64,000 nt of DNA from Pseudofrankia sp. DC12 (GCF_000966285.1 NZ_KQ031391.1:5394430-5458429), one strand, 5' to 3'; numbered from the stretch's first letter, positions 34,258 to 44,001 are shown. The notes: generated by a model from the letters alone, not told the origin. A program made the numbers and translations.

Positions 34258-37167
34258 GTGGGCAGCACCACGCTTCGAGTGACGACATCTTCTGGCGAGG
34301 TGCGGCTCCAGGGCTCCGAACCCGCGTTCATCGGCCGGTCCCGGGACTCGGCCGTGCGGGTCAATGACAGCAAGGTGTCGCGGCAGCACGTGCAGCTCTC
34401 GCCGTCCGCCGCCGGCTGGCGGGCCGTCGACAAGAGTGCCAATGGGATCTGGCGCGACGGCCGGCAAATTACCGAGCTGGAGCTGTCCCTCGGTGAAGAG
34501 GCCCGGATCCGGCTCGGCGGCGTCGACGGCCCGGAGGTCGTACTCGCCGCTGTCTCCGCGACCGCGTCGCCGGCCGCACCGCCGGTCTCGCCGCCTGTGG
34601 CGAGCGGGCGGCTGACGCCGTCCGCCGCCCCGGCCTCACCCTCGGCCCCGACCGAGCGACCATGGAACAGCGCCACCCCTGCCGGCCTGTCTGGCTCTGC
34701 CAGCCCCGCCAGCCCCGCTAGCTCCGCCGGCCCCGCCGGACCGCCCAGACCCGTCAGACCCGTCAGCCCCGCCGCTGCGCCGCTGTCGCCCGCGGCGAGT
34801 AGCGCGCCGGTGCCATCGGATGCGGCCGATCTCTCGGCCCGCGGCACGGCCCGGCACGACCAGCCGGGCCAGCACGGCCCGGGTGGCCCGGCGAGCGGTG
34901 CGATCGACCTGCCGACCGGCGCGAACCCGTCCGTGCCCACCGCCCGTAAGTTCCACGCGATCACGGCCGGGCGGATTCGGCTCGGCCGGTCGCGGGACAA
35001 CGACGTGACCGTCCCCGACCTGCTCGCCTCCCGCCACCACGCGGAGATCTACCTGCACCCGAACGGTGCGGCCGAGGTCGTCGACCTGGGCACGGCCAAC
35101 GGCACGTTCGTCAACGGCCAGCGGGTGGCGCGGGCCCCGATCAGTCAGCGGGACGTGATCGCGGTCGGGCATCACCTCTTCCAGCTCGACGGCGCGTCGC
35201 TGGTCGAGTACCGCGACTCGGGCGACGTCGCGTTCGAGGCCCAGAGCCTCAACGTCTGGGCGGGCACGAAACAGCTCATGCACGACATGACGTTCCGGCT
35301 GCCGGCCCGTTCGCTGCTCGGCGTCGTCGGGCCGTCCGGCGCGGGCAAGTCGACGCTGCTGAACGCGCTCACCGGCTTCCGGCCGGCCGACGCGGGCACC
35401 GTCCGTTACGCCGGCCGCGACCTCTACGACGAGTACGACGAGCTGCGCCGCCGGATCGGCTATGTGCCGCAGGCCGACCCGCTGCACGCCCAGCTGACCG
35501 TCCGGGAGGCGCTGGAGTACGGGGCCGAGCTGCGGTTCCCGGCCGACACCACCGCGGACGAGCGCCGCGTCCGGGTCGAGGAGGTGATCGGCGAGCTCGG
35601 ACTCACCCAGCACGCCGACACCCCGGTCTCGCGGCTGTCGGGCGGCCAGAAGAAGCGCACCAGCGTGGCCCTCGAGCTGCTGACGCGGCCGTCGCTGCTG
35701 TTCCTCGACGAGCCGACCTCCGGCCTCGACCCGGCCAACGACAAGGCCGTCATGGACACGCTGCGCAACCTGGCGAAGGGCGGTGGCGCGGGCTCCGCGG
35801 ACGAGCAGGGCCGCACCGTCATCGTCGTCACCCACAGCGTGCTGTTCCTCGACCGCTGCGACTACGTGCTGGTGCTCTCGCCGGGCGGGTACATCGCCTA
35901 CTTCGGGCCGCCGGAAGGCGCGCTGACGTACTTCCAGCGCACCGACTTCAAGGACTTCGTCGACACCTTCCGCGAGCTGGAGGAGACCCCGGGCGAGCAG
36001 ATGGCGGCCCGGTTCCGCGGCTCGGAGTACTACGTGCCGTCGGCGATGGTCGCGCCGCTCGTGCGCACGGCCCCACCCGCGCTGCCGAGCGTGCGCCAGC
36101 AGCCGGTGTCCTTCCAGCTGTCGACGCTGACCCGCCGGTATTTGAAGGTCATCGTCGCCGACCGTTCGTACCTGCGGCTGATCGCGCTGTTCCCGATCCT
36201 GCTGGGCGTGATCCCCCGGGTGATCCCGGCACCGCACGGGCTGGGCGTCATCGCCAACCGGCCCAACGGGGACGCGGCCAAGGTGCTGGTCGTGCTCGTG
36301 CTGTGCGCGTCGTTCATGGGCATGGCGAACTCGGTCCGCGAGATCGTCAAGGAACGGGACATCTATCGCCGAGAACGCACGATAGGCCTGTCCAGAACGG
36401 CCTACCTCGGCTCGAAGGTCGTCGTCCTTACCGGCATCACCACGCTGCAGTGCTTCGTGTTCACGCTGATCGGCCTGCTCGGCCGCACGCCGCCCGAGGC
36501 CGCCGCGCTCGGCTCGCCGCTGCTGGAATGCCTCATCGCGATCATCGTCGCCGCGCTCGCGTCGATGATGATCGGCCTGCTCGTCTCGACGCTGGTCGAC
36601 AATGCCGACAAGACGATGCCGTTCCTGGTGCTGGTGACCATGGCGCAGCTGGTGCTCTCCGGAGGTCTGATCACCGTCAGCAACTCGGTCGGGCTGGCCC
36701 AGCTGAGCTGGCTCGCCCCGGCCCGCTGGGGCTTCGCGGCGATGGCCTCCACCGACGACCTGAACGCCGTGGAGTTCCTCGGCCGCACGCCGGACAGCGA
36801 CCCGCGTGACGCGCTGTGGAACCACACCGCCGGGGTGTGGTTCCTGGACATCATCCTGGCCGCGGTGATCGGCGCGGCGATGCTCTACCTGACCACCGTC
36901 ATGCTGCGCCGGATCGAGCCGAAGGTGGGCCGCCCGGCCGCCGTCGGCGTCGCCGCCGGGGCCGTGGCCGCCTACGGGGCCGCGCCGGCTCCCGGCTACG
37001 GGCCGCCCGCGGGTGGCCCCGGCTACACCGCCCCCGGCTACGCGCCGCCGGCCGGCCCCAGCCCGTACCCGCCGGTCACCGGCCCGCCGAGCGGCGCCAT
37101 CCCGTGGCCCCAGCAGCAGCCAGGCTCGCCGCAGCCCCCCGGCCAATGGGGCGGCCCCGCCACCTGA
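34258..37167 (+). CDS. ABC transporter with two FHA domains fused to ATPase and ABC-2 permease (Rv1747-like)
   Basis: A 969-residue exporter half. FHA-1 (about 1-85) has PAFIGRSRDSAVRVNDSKVSRQHVQL. After a Pro/Ala/Ser linker (100-225), FHA-2 (about 235-310) has IRLGRSRDNDVTVPDLLASRHHAEI and DLGTANGTFVNG. The ATPase has Walker A GPSGAGKST (about 358), signature LSGGQKKRTSVAL and LLFLDEPTSGLD. The ABC-2 permease with about six helices spans about 640-890. The Gly/Pro/Tyr tail follows. FHA domains bind phosphothreonine, so Ser/Thr kinases probably control it, as known for Rv1747. GTG start after a GGGGGAATCC stretch. Confidence 0.9.
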   Translation: MGSTTLRVTTSSGEVRLQGSEPAFIGRSRDSAVRVNDSKVSRQHVQLSPSAAGWRAVDKSANGIWRDGRQITELELSLGEEARIRLGGVDGPEVVLAAVSATASPAAPPVSPPVASGRLTPSAAPASPSAPTERPWNSATPAGLSGSASPASPASSAGPAGPPRPVRPVSPAAAPLSPAASSAPVPSDAADLSARGTARHDQPGQHGPGGPASGAIDLPTGANPSVPTARKFHAITAGRIRLGRSRDNDVTVPDLLASRHHAEIYLHPNGAAEVVDLGTANGTFVNGQRVARAPISQRDVIAVGHHLFQLDGASLVEYRDSGDVAFEAQSLNVWAGTKQLMHDMTFRLPARSLLGVVGPSGAGKSTLLNALTGFRPADAGTVRYAGRDLYDEYDELRRRIGYVPQADPLHAQLTVREALEYGAELRFPADTTADERRVRVEEVIGELGLTQHADTPVSRLSGGQKKRTSVALELLTRPSLLFLDEPTSGLDPANDKAVMDTLRNLAKGGGAGSADEQGRTVIVVTHSVLFLDRCDYVLVLSPGGYIAYFGPPEGALTYFQRTDFKDFVDTFRELEETPGEQMAARFRGSEYYVPSAMVAPLVRTAPPALPSVRQQPVSFQLSTLTRRYLKVIVADRSYLRLIALFPILLGVIPRVIPAPHGLGVIANRPNGDAAKVLVVLVLCASFMGMANSVREIVKERDIYRRERTIGLSRTAYLGSKVVVLTGITTLQCFVFTLIGLLGRTPPEAAALGSPLLECLIAIIVAALASMMIGLLVSTLVDNADKTMPFLVLVTMAQLVLSGGLITVSNSVGLAQLSWLAPARWGFAAMASTDDLNAVEFLGRTPDSDPRDALWNHTAGVWFLDIILAAVIGAAMLYLTTVMLRRIEPKVGRPAAVGVAAGAVAAYGAAPAPGYGPPAGGPGYTAPGYAPPAGPSPYPPVTGPPSGAIPWPQQQPGSPQPPGQWGGPAT

Positions 37168-37336
37168 CGCGCCGTCCGCCGCCGGGCGAATAGGACCCAA
37201 GATCCCGAGTAGGAACAGCTCCGGCCCCTGGCTTCCAGCTTCACCACGAACCGCGTAGGGGAGGGCGCTCAGCGCTTGACCAGGCGGAGCCGGGGTCCCT
37301 GCCGGATCGACGGAGTCGATCTGGGAGGTCTGCGAA

Positions 37337-37351
37337 GGGCGCTCCGCGCCC
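37337..37351. terminator. Small GC hairpin between convergent genes
   Basis: GGGCGC-TCC-GCGCCC, a 6-bp stem with a 3-base loop, between the FHA transporter and the TetR gene. It is a weak terminator candidate. Confidence 0.35.
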
Positions 37352-37368
37352 GGTTCCGGCCGATCGCC

Positions 37369-38217
37369 CTAGATGACGCGGGGGACCTTCGGGCCGGTGA
37401 CGCCCCAGAAGACCAGCCGGACCATGGCCTCGCGCAGCTCGCTGACGTGGATGTCCCAGGACTCGAAGCCGGGCTGGTGCGCGGCGACGTGCGCGAGCAT
37501 CGAGACGAGCGCTCCGGCCATCGCCATCGGCTCCAGCTCGGCGCTGCGGCCGGCCCGGGTCTGCGCCTCCTCGATCACCGCGGCGAGCGCTCGGGTGATC
37601 GCGTTGAGCATCCGTACCCTGGCCCGGCGGAACCGCTGGTCGCCCTCCTCGGTGAGCAGGTCGACGACCCGCAGCACCGGCTGGTGGTTCGTCCAGAACG
37701 ACAGGAACCCGTCGACGAGAACCTCGGCGCCGCGCCACCCCGTCACGCCCCGCCAGGGCCTGTCGCCGACGAGGCCGGACAGCTGCGCGCCCTGGTCGGC
37801 GACCTGCTCGGCGAGCACCAGCATCGCCGTCTCCATGTCGACGAAGTACTGGTAGAACGTCGCGGGCGACGTTCCCGCCTCGCGGCTGATGTCGGTGACG
37901 GTCAGCTCGCGGTACGGGGTGCTCTCCAGCATCGCCGCGGCGCACTCCAGCAGACGGGCCCTCGTCGCGAGCCCGCGGCGGCCCGGGACCCGGCCGTCGG
38001 CCGCGCGTGGCGCCGGTCCGCTCGCGGTCGTCCGCGGGTCCGGCCCGGCGCCCGCGGCGCTCTCGGGGCCGGCCTCCGGCGCCGCCGCCGCGCCGGCCGG
38101 GCCGGGCTGGTGGCCGGGTTCCGTGCCGACCTTGAGCCGCGCTGCCGCGGTACCGGCCCCGGCTCGGGACCGCGCGCGGGCGGGCTTGTCCAGGGCGGGT
38201 GCGTCGGTAGGAGACAC
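37369..38217 (-). CDS. TetR-family transcriptional regulator
   Basis: 282 residues. A disordered Ala/Pro/Gly N-terminal extension (about 1-75) precedes the HTH: GLATRARLLECAAAMLESTPYRELTVTDISREAGTSPATFYQYFVDMETAMLVLAEQV. The ligand domain is helical, with FLSFWTNHQPVLRVVDLLTEEGDQRFRRARVRML. It probably represses nearby catabolic genes. A palindrome GTGACCGTGTTCAC lies at 38265-38278, about 50 bases upstream of its own start, and could be its operator. Confidence 0.85.
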   Translation of the reverse strand: MSPTDAPALDKPARARSRAGAGTAAARLKVGTEPGHQPGPAGAAAAPEAGPESAAGAGPDPRTTASGPAPRAADGRVPGRRGLATRARLLECAAAMLESTPYRELTVTDISREAGTSPATFYQYFVDMETAMLVLAEQVADQGAQLSGLVGDRPWRGVTGWRGAEVLVDGFLSFWTNHQPVLRVVDLLTEEGDQRFRRARVRMLNAITRALAAVIEEAQTRAGRSAELEPMAMAGALVSMLAHVAAHQPGFESWDIHVSELREAMVRLVFWGVTGPKVPRVI

Positions 38218-38264
38218 ACGGTAAGCGTAAGGCGACGACCCGACGGTGCGTCAGAACCCGGCAT

Positions 38265-38278
38265 GTGACCGTGTTCAC
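38265..38278. promoter_or_regulatory. Candidate TetR operator
   Basis: Inverted repeat GTGA-N6-TCAC located about 50 bases upstream of the TetR start, consistent with autoregulation. Imperfect centre. Confidence 0.35.
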
Positions 38279-38387
38279 CAGTCACCGCGTATTGCCCGGC
38301 CTGAGGCCCGTGACCGGCGTGGCCATCGGCTTCCAGGGTGGTCAGGCCGGGCGCCGCCGGGGGCCGCCCTGCTGACGCCCGGTCAGG

Positions 38388-39446
38388 TCAGCTGGCCGGT
38401 GACGGCGCTTCGGCCTCGTCACGGACCAGGTGCGGGTGGCGCGATGCGATCATCGCGCGCACTCCCTCCTTCCAGGGCACCAGGGCGATGCCGACCCGCT
38501 CGTGCAGCGTCCTGAGGTCCATGACGACGCTGCCGAGGGTCGCCGTGGTGTAGTCGAACGTCGCCGGGATGCCGGTCAGTGCGGTTAGCTCGGCGCACCA
38601 CTCCTGGACGCTGACCGTCTCCGGCCCGGCCCAGTTCAGCGTCGTCGCCGGCACGCCGGCGACCGCCAGCAGCCCGGGGATCATGGCGACGGTGTCGTCG
38701 TCGTGCAGGAGCTGGTAGCGGGTAGGGGTCGCGTCCGCCTCGTTCGGGCCGAAGACCGGCACCGCCATCCCGGCGGCCATCATCTGCAGGTGGTAGTCCG
38801 GCAGGCCGCCGGCCGTCGGCCCGTACGGGACGTTGAGCCGGGCGATCGTGGTCGGCAGGTTGTGGCGGCGCGCGGCGTACCGGGCTGCGGCCTCGGACGC
38901 GATCTTGCTGATGCTGTAGGTGTGCAGGAACGGCCAGACCGCGTGGCTGTCGCCCAGGTCGTGGCTCTCGGCGAGCAGGCCGTCGTGGTCCGGCGCGTAG
39001 ACCGCTCCCGAGCTGCAGTGCAGGAACGCGGTCGCGATCCCGGCGTACCGCTCGGCCAGCGCCAGCGTGCCCCCGGTGTTGCCGTCCAGGTCGACGGTCC
39101 ACCGGTTCGACTTGACGACGCCGAAGTTCAGCACGAACTCGACCCGCTCGGGCAGCTGGGTGAGGTCACCGCTGACGAGGTCGACCGGGGTGCAGCGCAC
39201 CCCCGCGGCCGTCAGCTCGTCGCGCAGCGCGGCGTCCTTGAACCGGGCCGCGCCGTAGACGGTGTTGGTGCGGGCGAGCGCGATCGCCAGCGGCCTGGCG
39301 ACCTGGCCGGTGACGCCCGTGACCAGGATCGTCCGGTCGACCAGGCCGACCGGGCCGGCGCCGTGGGCCGGCTCGGCCTGGTCCTGCGGGCCGGTGGCGC
39401 CGCCGGAGAGCCGGTCGTAGCTGGTGGGTTCCGCCGTGTCAGCCAT
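38388..39446 (-). CDS. NAD-dependent epimerase/dehydratase (extended SDR)
   Basis: 352 residues. The nucleotide-binding loop is ILVTGVTGQVARPLAIALA. A serine-rich strand FLHCSSGAVYAP is followed by the catalytic YSISKIASE (Tyr-x-x-x-Lys), then ARLNVPYGP. Such SDRs reduce or epimerise carbonyl substrates, here probably lipid-like from context. It is the last gene of the four-gene minus-strand operon (ALDH, EthD-like, alcohol dehydrogenase, this gene), about 30 bases after the alcohol dehydrogenase. Confidence 0.8.
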   Translation of the reverse strand: MADTAEPTSYDRLSGGATGPQDQAEPAHGAGPVGLVDRTILVTGVTGQVARPLAIALARTNTVYGAARFKDAALRDELTAAGVRCTPVDLVSGDLTQLPERVEFVLNFGVVKSNRWTVDLDGNTGGTLALAERYAGIATAFLHCSSGAVYAPDHDGLLAESHDLGDSHAVWPFLHTYSISKIASEAAARYAARRHNLPTTIARLNVPYGPTAGGLPDYHLQMMAAGMAVPVFGPNEADATPTRYQLLHDDDTVAMIPGLLAVAGVPATTLNWAGPETVSVQEWCAELTALTGIPATFDYTTATLGSVVMDLRTLHERVGIALVPWKEGVRAMIASRHPHLVRDEAEAPSPAS

Positions 39447-39476
39447 GCCCGCCTCCGTCAGCCATGCCCGCCTCCG

Positions 39477-40595
39477 TCAGCCCACGTCGTGCACGATGAC
39501 GCCGCGGATGTTGCGTCCCGCGAGCATGTCCGCGTAACCGGTGTTGATCTCCCCGAGTGGGTAGCGGTGGGTGATCAGCTCGTCCAGCTTGAGTTGGCCG
39601 GACCGGTACAGGCAGAACAGCACCGGTAGGTCGGCACGTGCGTTGCAGGCACCGAACAGGCTGCCCCGCAGCTCCTTCTGGAAGATCGTCAGATCGAACA
39701 GCGAGAGCTTCACGTCCGCGTCGAAGACCGGCGTCACCCCGGTGACGACGACCCGGCCGCCCTTGGAGACCAGCGCCATCGTCGGTGCGATGTGCTCCTC
39801 GCCCCGGACGACGCCGATGGTGATGATCGCGGCGTCCGCCATCACACCCTGGGTCAGGTCGCGGACCAGGGCGGTCGCCTCGTCGAAGCCGGCCGCGGTG
39901 TGGGTCGCGCCGAACAGCTTCGACGAGTCCCGCTTGCCGGCCACCGGGTCGACGGCGACGATCCGCTCCGCGCCGGCGATCCGCGCGCCCTGGATGGCGT
40001 TCATGCCGACCCCGCCGGCGCCGACGACGACGACGGTCTCGCCCGGCCCGACCTTCGCCGTGTGGACCGCCGAGCCGTAGCCGGTCGGGACACCGCAGGA
40101 GACGAGCGCCGCGACGTCCATCGGGATGTCCTCGTCGATCTTCACGACGCTGCGCTCGTGCAGCACGGCGTACTCGCTGAACGTCCCGAGGAAGCAGATC
40201 GCCGAGCAGTCCTGGCCGCGGGCGTGGAACCGGGGGGTGCCGTCGACGCCGTAGCCCATCATCAGGTTCGCGCCGAGGTCGCACAGGTTCGACCGGCCGC
40301 TGGCGCACCAGCGGCACTGGCCGCAGCTGGGCATGAACGTGCAGATGACGTGGTCGCCCTCGGCCAGGGTGGTGACGCCCGGGCCGACGGCCTCGATCAC
40401 GCCGGCACCCTCGTGGCCGCCGACGATCGGGGTGCCCGCGCCCATGTCCCCGGTGCGCAGATGGTCGTCGGAGTGGCACATGCCGGCGGTGTGCCACCGG
40501 ACCAGCACCTCACCGGCCTTCGGCGGGTCGAGCTCGATCTCCTCGACCACCCATGGCTGGTTCAGCTCCCACATCACGGCAGCCTTGGTCTTCAT
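39477..40595 (-). CDS. Zinc-containing alcohol dehydrogenase, NDMA-dependent type
   Basis: 372 residues. Catalytic zinc ligands lie in GMCHSDDHLRTGD and GGHEGAGVIEAVG. Structural zinc cysteines are in CGQCRWCASGRSNLC. The Rossmann loop is VVVVGAGGVGMNAIQGARIAGAERIVAVD. ANLMMGYGVDGTPRFHARG and FLGTFSEYAVLHE are hallmarks of actinobacterial nicotinoprotein (NDMA-dependent) dehydrogenases, which keep NAD tightly bound. It probably oxidises an alcohol to the aldehyde used by the operon ALDH. There is no strong purine site before the ATG, but length and start match the family. Confidence 0.88.
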   Translation of the reverse strand: MKTKAAVMWELNQPWVVEEIELDPPKAGEVLVRWHTAGMCHSDDHLRTGDMGAGTPIVGGHEGAGVIEAVGPGVTTLAEGDHVICTFMPSCGQCRWCASGRSNLCDLGANLMMGYGVDGTPRFHARGQDCSAICFLGTFSEYAVLHERSVVKIDEDIPMDVAALVSCGVPTGYGSAVHTAKVGPGETVVVVGAGGVGMNAIQGARIAGAERIVAVDPVAGKRDSSKLFGATHTAAGFDEATALVRDLTQGVMADAAIITIGVVRGEEHIAPTMALVSKGGRVVVTGVTPVFDADVKLSLFDLTIFQKELRGSLFGACNARADLPVLFCLYRSGQLKLDELITHRYPLGEINTGYADMLAGRNIRGVIVHDVG

Positions 40596-40652
40596 GGCCT
40601 CAGGGCCTCGCTCTCTGCTGACGAGCCGGCGGGAAGGTGCATCTCACGTCTT

Positions 40653-41324
40653 CTACGGCTGCTGCACGTACTCACCGAGCACGTACGCGTGCGAGCGGTA
40701 GCGCGCCGCCGTCGCGTCCGGCAGCGTCACCAGGTCGACGGCGTGCACCGGCGGGGCGTCGGGGCTGAGCGTGCCGAGCACCCGGTAACGGACGGTGCCC
40801 GGGATCGCGGCGGGGCCGGCGGCCTCGTCGGTCGCGTCCTGCGCCGCGGCGCCGTCCAGGAAGATCTGGGCGAGCACGACCCCGGGCGTGCGTGCCCGCA
40901 CGGTGGTCGGCTCGGCCGCGCCGGCGGCCGGGACGAGCACCTCGCGGCTCACCCGGTACATGTGGAAACCGGCCAGGAAGCTCGCCGCGTCGTCGATCAC
41001 CAGCTTCCAGTTCTCCGCCGAGTCCCAGCCCTGCTCCGGGTCGACGAAGGCGTCGACGGACGCCGTGTGGATCTCGGTGATCGCGTCGACCGGCAGCGGC
41101 AGCGAGCCGTGGCCGCCCTCGACCAGGCGGACGACGTAGCGGCCGGTCGCCGTCGAGTGCGCCACGCTCATCGGCGCGTGCACGCCGAGGTAGTGCTCGC
41201 GGAACTGCTCCTCGGACATGCCGTCCCTGCGGGTGAACAGGAACAGCAGGATCTCGCCGGGGGAAGGCCCGTCGAGGCCTGCCCCGGTGGCGGCCAAGGC
41301 GGCGGGGGCCGCGTCGGCGCTCAC
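40653..41324 (-). CDS. EthD-domain protein
   Basis: 223 residues. The first half has EILLFLFTRRDGMSEEQFREHYLGVHAPM, the EthD ferredoxin-like fold signature (dimeric alpha/beta barrel). The second half repeats the theme weakly. EthD-like proteins accompany P450 and aromatic or lipid catabolism operons with poorly defined roles. The GTG start overlaps the ALDH stop (GTGA), showing translational coupling. Confidence 0.7.
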   Translation of the reverse strand: MSADAAPAALAATGAGLDGPSPGEILLFLFTRRDGMSEEQFREHYLGVHAPMSVAHSTATGRYVVRLVEGGHGSLPLPVDAITEIHTASVDAFVDPEQGWDSAENWKLVIDDAASFLAGFHMYRVSREVLVPAAGAAEPTTVRARTPGVVLAQIFLDGAAAQDATDEAAGPAAIPGTVRYRVLGTLSPDAPPVHAVDLVTLPDATAARYRSHAYVLGEYVQQP

Positions 41325-42826
41325 CCCTGCGCTCCGGCGGAGCCAGTTCCCTCGGCTGTCGGCGCGGCTTGCCCCGGCGCGGGAGCCCAGCCCGCCGGGA
41401 GGCTCACCGACTGGTACTCCAGGTACGCGGACAGGCCCTCCGGCCCGAGCTCGCGGCCGACGCCGGACTCCTTGAACCCGCCGAACGGGGCCGCGTTCTC
41501 CAGCATGAACGTGTTGACGTTGAACGTTCCGGTGCGAATCCGGGCGGAGACCTCGAGGCCGCGGTCGGTGTCGGCCGTCCACACCGAGCCCGACAGGCCG
41601 TAGCGGGAGTCGTTGGCGATCGCGACCGCCTCGTCGACGCCCGAGTAGGGGATCACCGCCAGCACCGGCCCGAAGATCTCCTCCTGGGCGATCTTCATGC
41701 CGTTGTCGACCTCGGAGAACACGGTCGGCTCGACGTAGAAGCCGCGTTCTAGCTCGGCTGGCCGGCCGCCGCCGAGCGCGACCTTGGCGCCTGCCTCCCG
41801 GCCGGCGGCGATGTAGCCCTCGACCCGCTCGCGTTGGCGGGCGGCTACCAGCGGGCCGATCTCGGTGGCGGCGTCCAACGGGTCGCCGACCTTCATGGCG
41901 CCCACCTTGGCGACCACCGCCTCGACGATCTCGTCGTAGCGTTCCCGCGGCGCGAGCAGCCGGGTCTGCGCGACGCAGGCCTGCCCGTTGTTCATCAGCG
42001 CGGCCGGCAGCAGGCCCGGCAGCGCGGCGTCGAGGTCGACGTCAGGGAGCAGCAGAGCCGCCGACTTGCCGCCGAGCTCCAGGGTGCAGCGGGCCAGCCG
42101 CTCGCCGCAGATCGCCGCGATGCGCCGGCCGGCCGCGGTGGAGCCGGTAAAGCTGATCTTGTCGACGGCGGGATGGCGGACCAGGTGCTCGGCGACCTCG
42201 CGGTGCGCCGGCACGATGTTGACGACGCCCGGCGGGAGGCCGGCCTCCTCGACCGCCTCGGCGAGCAGGATCGCGGACAGCGGCGTCTCCGGCGCCGGCT
42301 TGATCACGATCGTCGACCCGGACGCCAGCGCCGGGCCGAGCTTGAGTGCTGTCACGTAGAGCGGCACGTTCCACGGCACGATCGCCCCGACGACGCCGAC
42401 CGGCAGCCGCCGGACCAGCGCCGGGCCGAGCATGCCCGCGCGCACCTCGCTGAACGGGAAGGTCCGCGCCAGGCCTGCGAAGTAGTCCAGCGCGAACGTC
42501 GCCGAGTAGACCTGGCCGAACAGGGCCCAGCTGACCGGGCTGCCCATCTCGGTGCTGATCACCTGGGCGGCCTCCTCGGCGCGCCGGTTCAGCACCGCCG
42601 TGAGCCGGCCGATGGCGCCGGCCCGCTCCGCCGGTAAAAGCCGCGGCCAGGGGCCGTTGTCGAAGGCGTCCCGGGCGGCGGCGACGGCGGCGTCGAGGTC
42701 GGCGACGGTACCTTCCGGCACCCGGCCGACGACCTGTTCGCTGTGCGGCGAGACCACCTCGATCGTGCTCGTCCCGGCCGGCGCCACCCAGCCGCCGCCG
42801 ATGAACAGCCGGTCCTGGACCTGCAT
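41321..42826 (-). CDS. Aldehyde dehydrogenase
   Basis: 501 residues, NAD(P)-dependent. Seen are the WNVPLY motif, the coenzyme loop FTGSTAAGRRIA, the catalytic Glu in LELGGKSAALLLPD (about 247) and the nucleophile Cys in NNGQACVAQTRLL (about 283). The start MQVQDRLFIGG follows GGAGG. First gene of the minus-strand operon, divergent from an LLM oxidoreductase. A degenerate KstR-like box (42900-42913) lies in the shared promoter region. Confidence 0.9.
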   Translation of the reverse strand: MQVQDRLFIGGGWVAPAGTSTIEVVSPHSEQVVGRVPEGTVADLDAAVAAARDAFDNGPWPRLLPAERAGAIGRLTAVLNRRAEEAAQVISTEMGSPVSWALFGQVYSATFALDYFAGLARTFPFSEVRAGMLGPALVRRLPVGVVGAIVPWNVPLYVTALKLGPALASGSTIVIKPAPETPLSAILLAEAVEEAGLPPGVVNIVPAHREVAEHLVRHPAVDKISFTGSTAAGRRIAAICGERLARCTLELGGKSAALLLPDVDLDAALPGLLPAALMNNGQACVAQTRLLAPRERYDEIVEAVVAKVGAMKVGDPLDAATEIGPLVAARQRERVEGYIAAGREAGAKVALGGGRPAELERGFYVEPTVFSEVDNGMKIAQEEIFGPVLAVIPYSGVDEAVAIANDSRYGLSGSVWTADTDRGLEVSARIRTGTFNVNTFMLENAAPFGGFKESGVGRELGPEGLSAYLEYQSVSLPAGWAPAPGQAAPTAEGTGSAGAQG

Positions 42827-42899
42827 CGTCGCCTCCGTGTACCGGGCGGCCCGGCGAGGTGGGGGAGTGGCATGCGTCACTGGTTCAGCAGCGGAAAAC

Positions 42900-42913
42900 T
42901 AGTACGAGTTCTA
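42900..42913. promoter_or_regulatory. KstR-like box, shared ALDH/LLM promoter
   Basis: TAGTACGAGTTCTA fits T-nn-AAC-nn-GTT-nn-A except for one base in the first half (TAC for AAC). It is centred about 80 bases from both divergent starts. See the matching boxes at 46499, 56406 and 61857. Confidence 0.5.
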
Positions 42914-42987
42914 GAAATCCGCAACGCTGTCCGGGTACGCGCACGTCCGGCCGACGACGCCTGGCGGGATCGAGACGAGGAGACGCG

Positions 42988-44001
42988 ATGACCGCGGACC
43001 TGAAGTTGGGCCTCAACCTCGGCTACTGGCCGGCGAGCCCGCCCCCCCAGCTGGAGCTGGTGCGGGCTGCCGACGACTGCGGGTACGACTCGCTGTGGAC
43101 CGCCGAGGCCTGGGGGTCCGACGCCGTCAGCCCGCTGGCCTGGTACGGCGCCCACACGAAGCGGATCAAGCTCGCCACCGGCCTGATCCAGCTCTCGGCC
43201 CGCACCCCCGCGTGCACCGCGATGACGGTGGCCACGCTCGACCACCTGTCCGGCGGCCGGGTCATCCTCGGGCTCGGCGTCTCCGGGCCGCAGGTGGTCG
43301 AGGGCTGGTACGGCGTCCCGTTCCCGAAGCCGCTGGCACGCACCCGCGAGTACGTCGACATCGTCCGCAGGGCGCTGGCCCGCGAGGATCCGGTGACGGC
43401 CGACGGACCGCACTACCCGCTGCCGTACCCGGGTGGCACCGGCCTGGGCAAGCCGCTGAAGATGATCCTGCACCCGTTGCGCGCCCAGGTGCCGATCTAT
43501 CTCGGTGCCGAGGGGCCCCGCAACGTCGCGCTGGCCGCCGAGATCGCCGACGGCTGGGTGCCGGTCTTCTACCACGCCGACCGCGGCCCGAAGACGTACG
43601 CCGACGCGCTGGCCGCCGCCAGGCCGGGCTTCGAGATCGCCTGCCCGGTGACGGTGTCGATCACCGACGACGTCGCCGCCGGCCTGGAGCTGGTCAAGTG
43701 GATGGTGGCGTTCTACATCGGCGGGATGGGTGCGAAAACGGCCAACTTCCACTTCGACCTGATCGGCCGGCTCGGCTACGCGCAGGAGGCCGCCGAGGTG
43801 CAGCGGCTGTTCCTCGCCGGCGACCGGGCCGCGGCGGCAGCGGCCGTTCCCGACGACCTCGCGGACGGCATCGCGCTGGTCGGCCCGCTCGCCCGCATCC
43901 GCGAGCGGCTGGCCCTCTGGCGCGACTCTCCGGTCACGACGCTCCTCGTCGGCGGAATCCGCGACCCAGCCCAGCTGCGAGTACTTGCGGACCTGCTCTG
44001 A
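42988..44001 (+). CDS. LLM-class F420-dependent oxidoreductase
   Basis: 337 residues of the luciferase-like TIM barrel. Signs are LGLNLGYWPASPPPQLELVRAADDCGYDSLWTAEAWGSDAVSPLAWYGAHTKRIKLATGLIQLSARTPACTAMTVATLDHLSGGRVILGLGVSGPQVVEGWYG, the classic F420-binding family pattern. The ATG has GAGGAG upstream. It is divergent from the ALDH operon. Substrate unknown, probably a ketone or alcohol intermediate of lipid-like compounds. Confidence 0.88.
   Translation: MTADLKLGLNLGYWPASPPPQLELVRAADDCGYDSLWTAEAWGSDAVSPLAWYGAHTKRIKLATGLIQLSARTPACTAMTVATLDHLSGGRVILGLGVSGPQVVEGWYGVPFPKPLARTREYVDIVRRALAREDPVTADGPHYPLPYPGGTGLGKPLKMILHPLRAQVPIYLGAEGPRNVALAAEIADGWVPVFYHADRGPKTYADALAAARPGFEIACPVTVSITDDVAAGLELVKWMVAFYIGGMGAKTANFHFDLIGRLGYAQEAAEVQRLFLAGDRAAAAAAVPDDLADGIALVGPLARIRERLALWRDSPVTTLLVGGIRDPAQLRVLADLL

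Noticed and set aside
34636-37200. 854-codon minus-strand frame opposite the FHA transporter
   Set aside because: No motif and extreme composition; the opposite strand has FHA, Walker and permease features.
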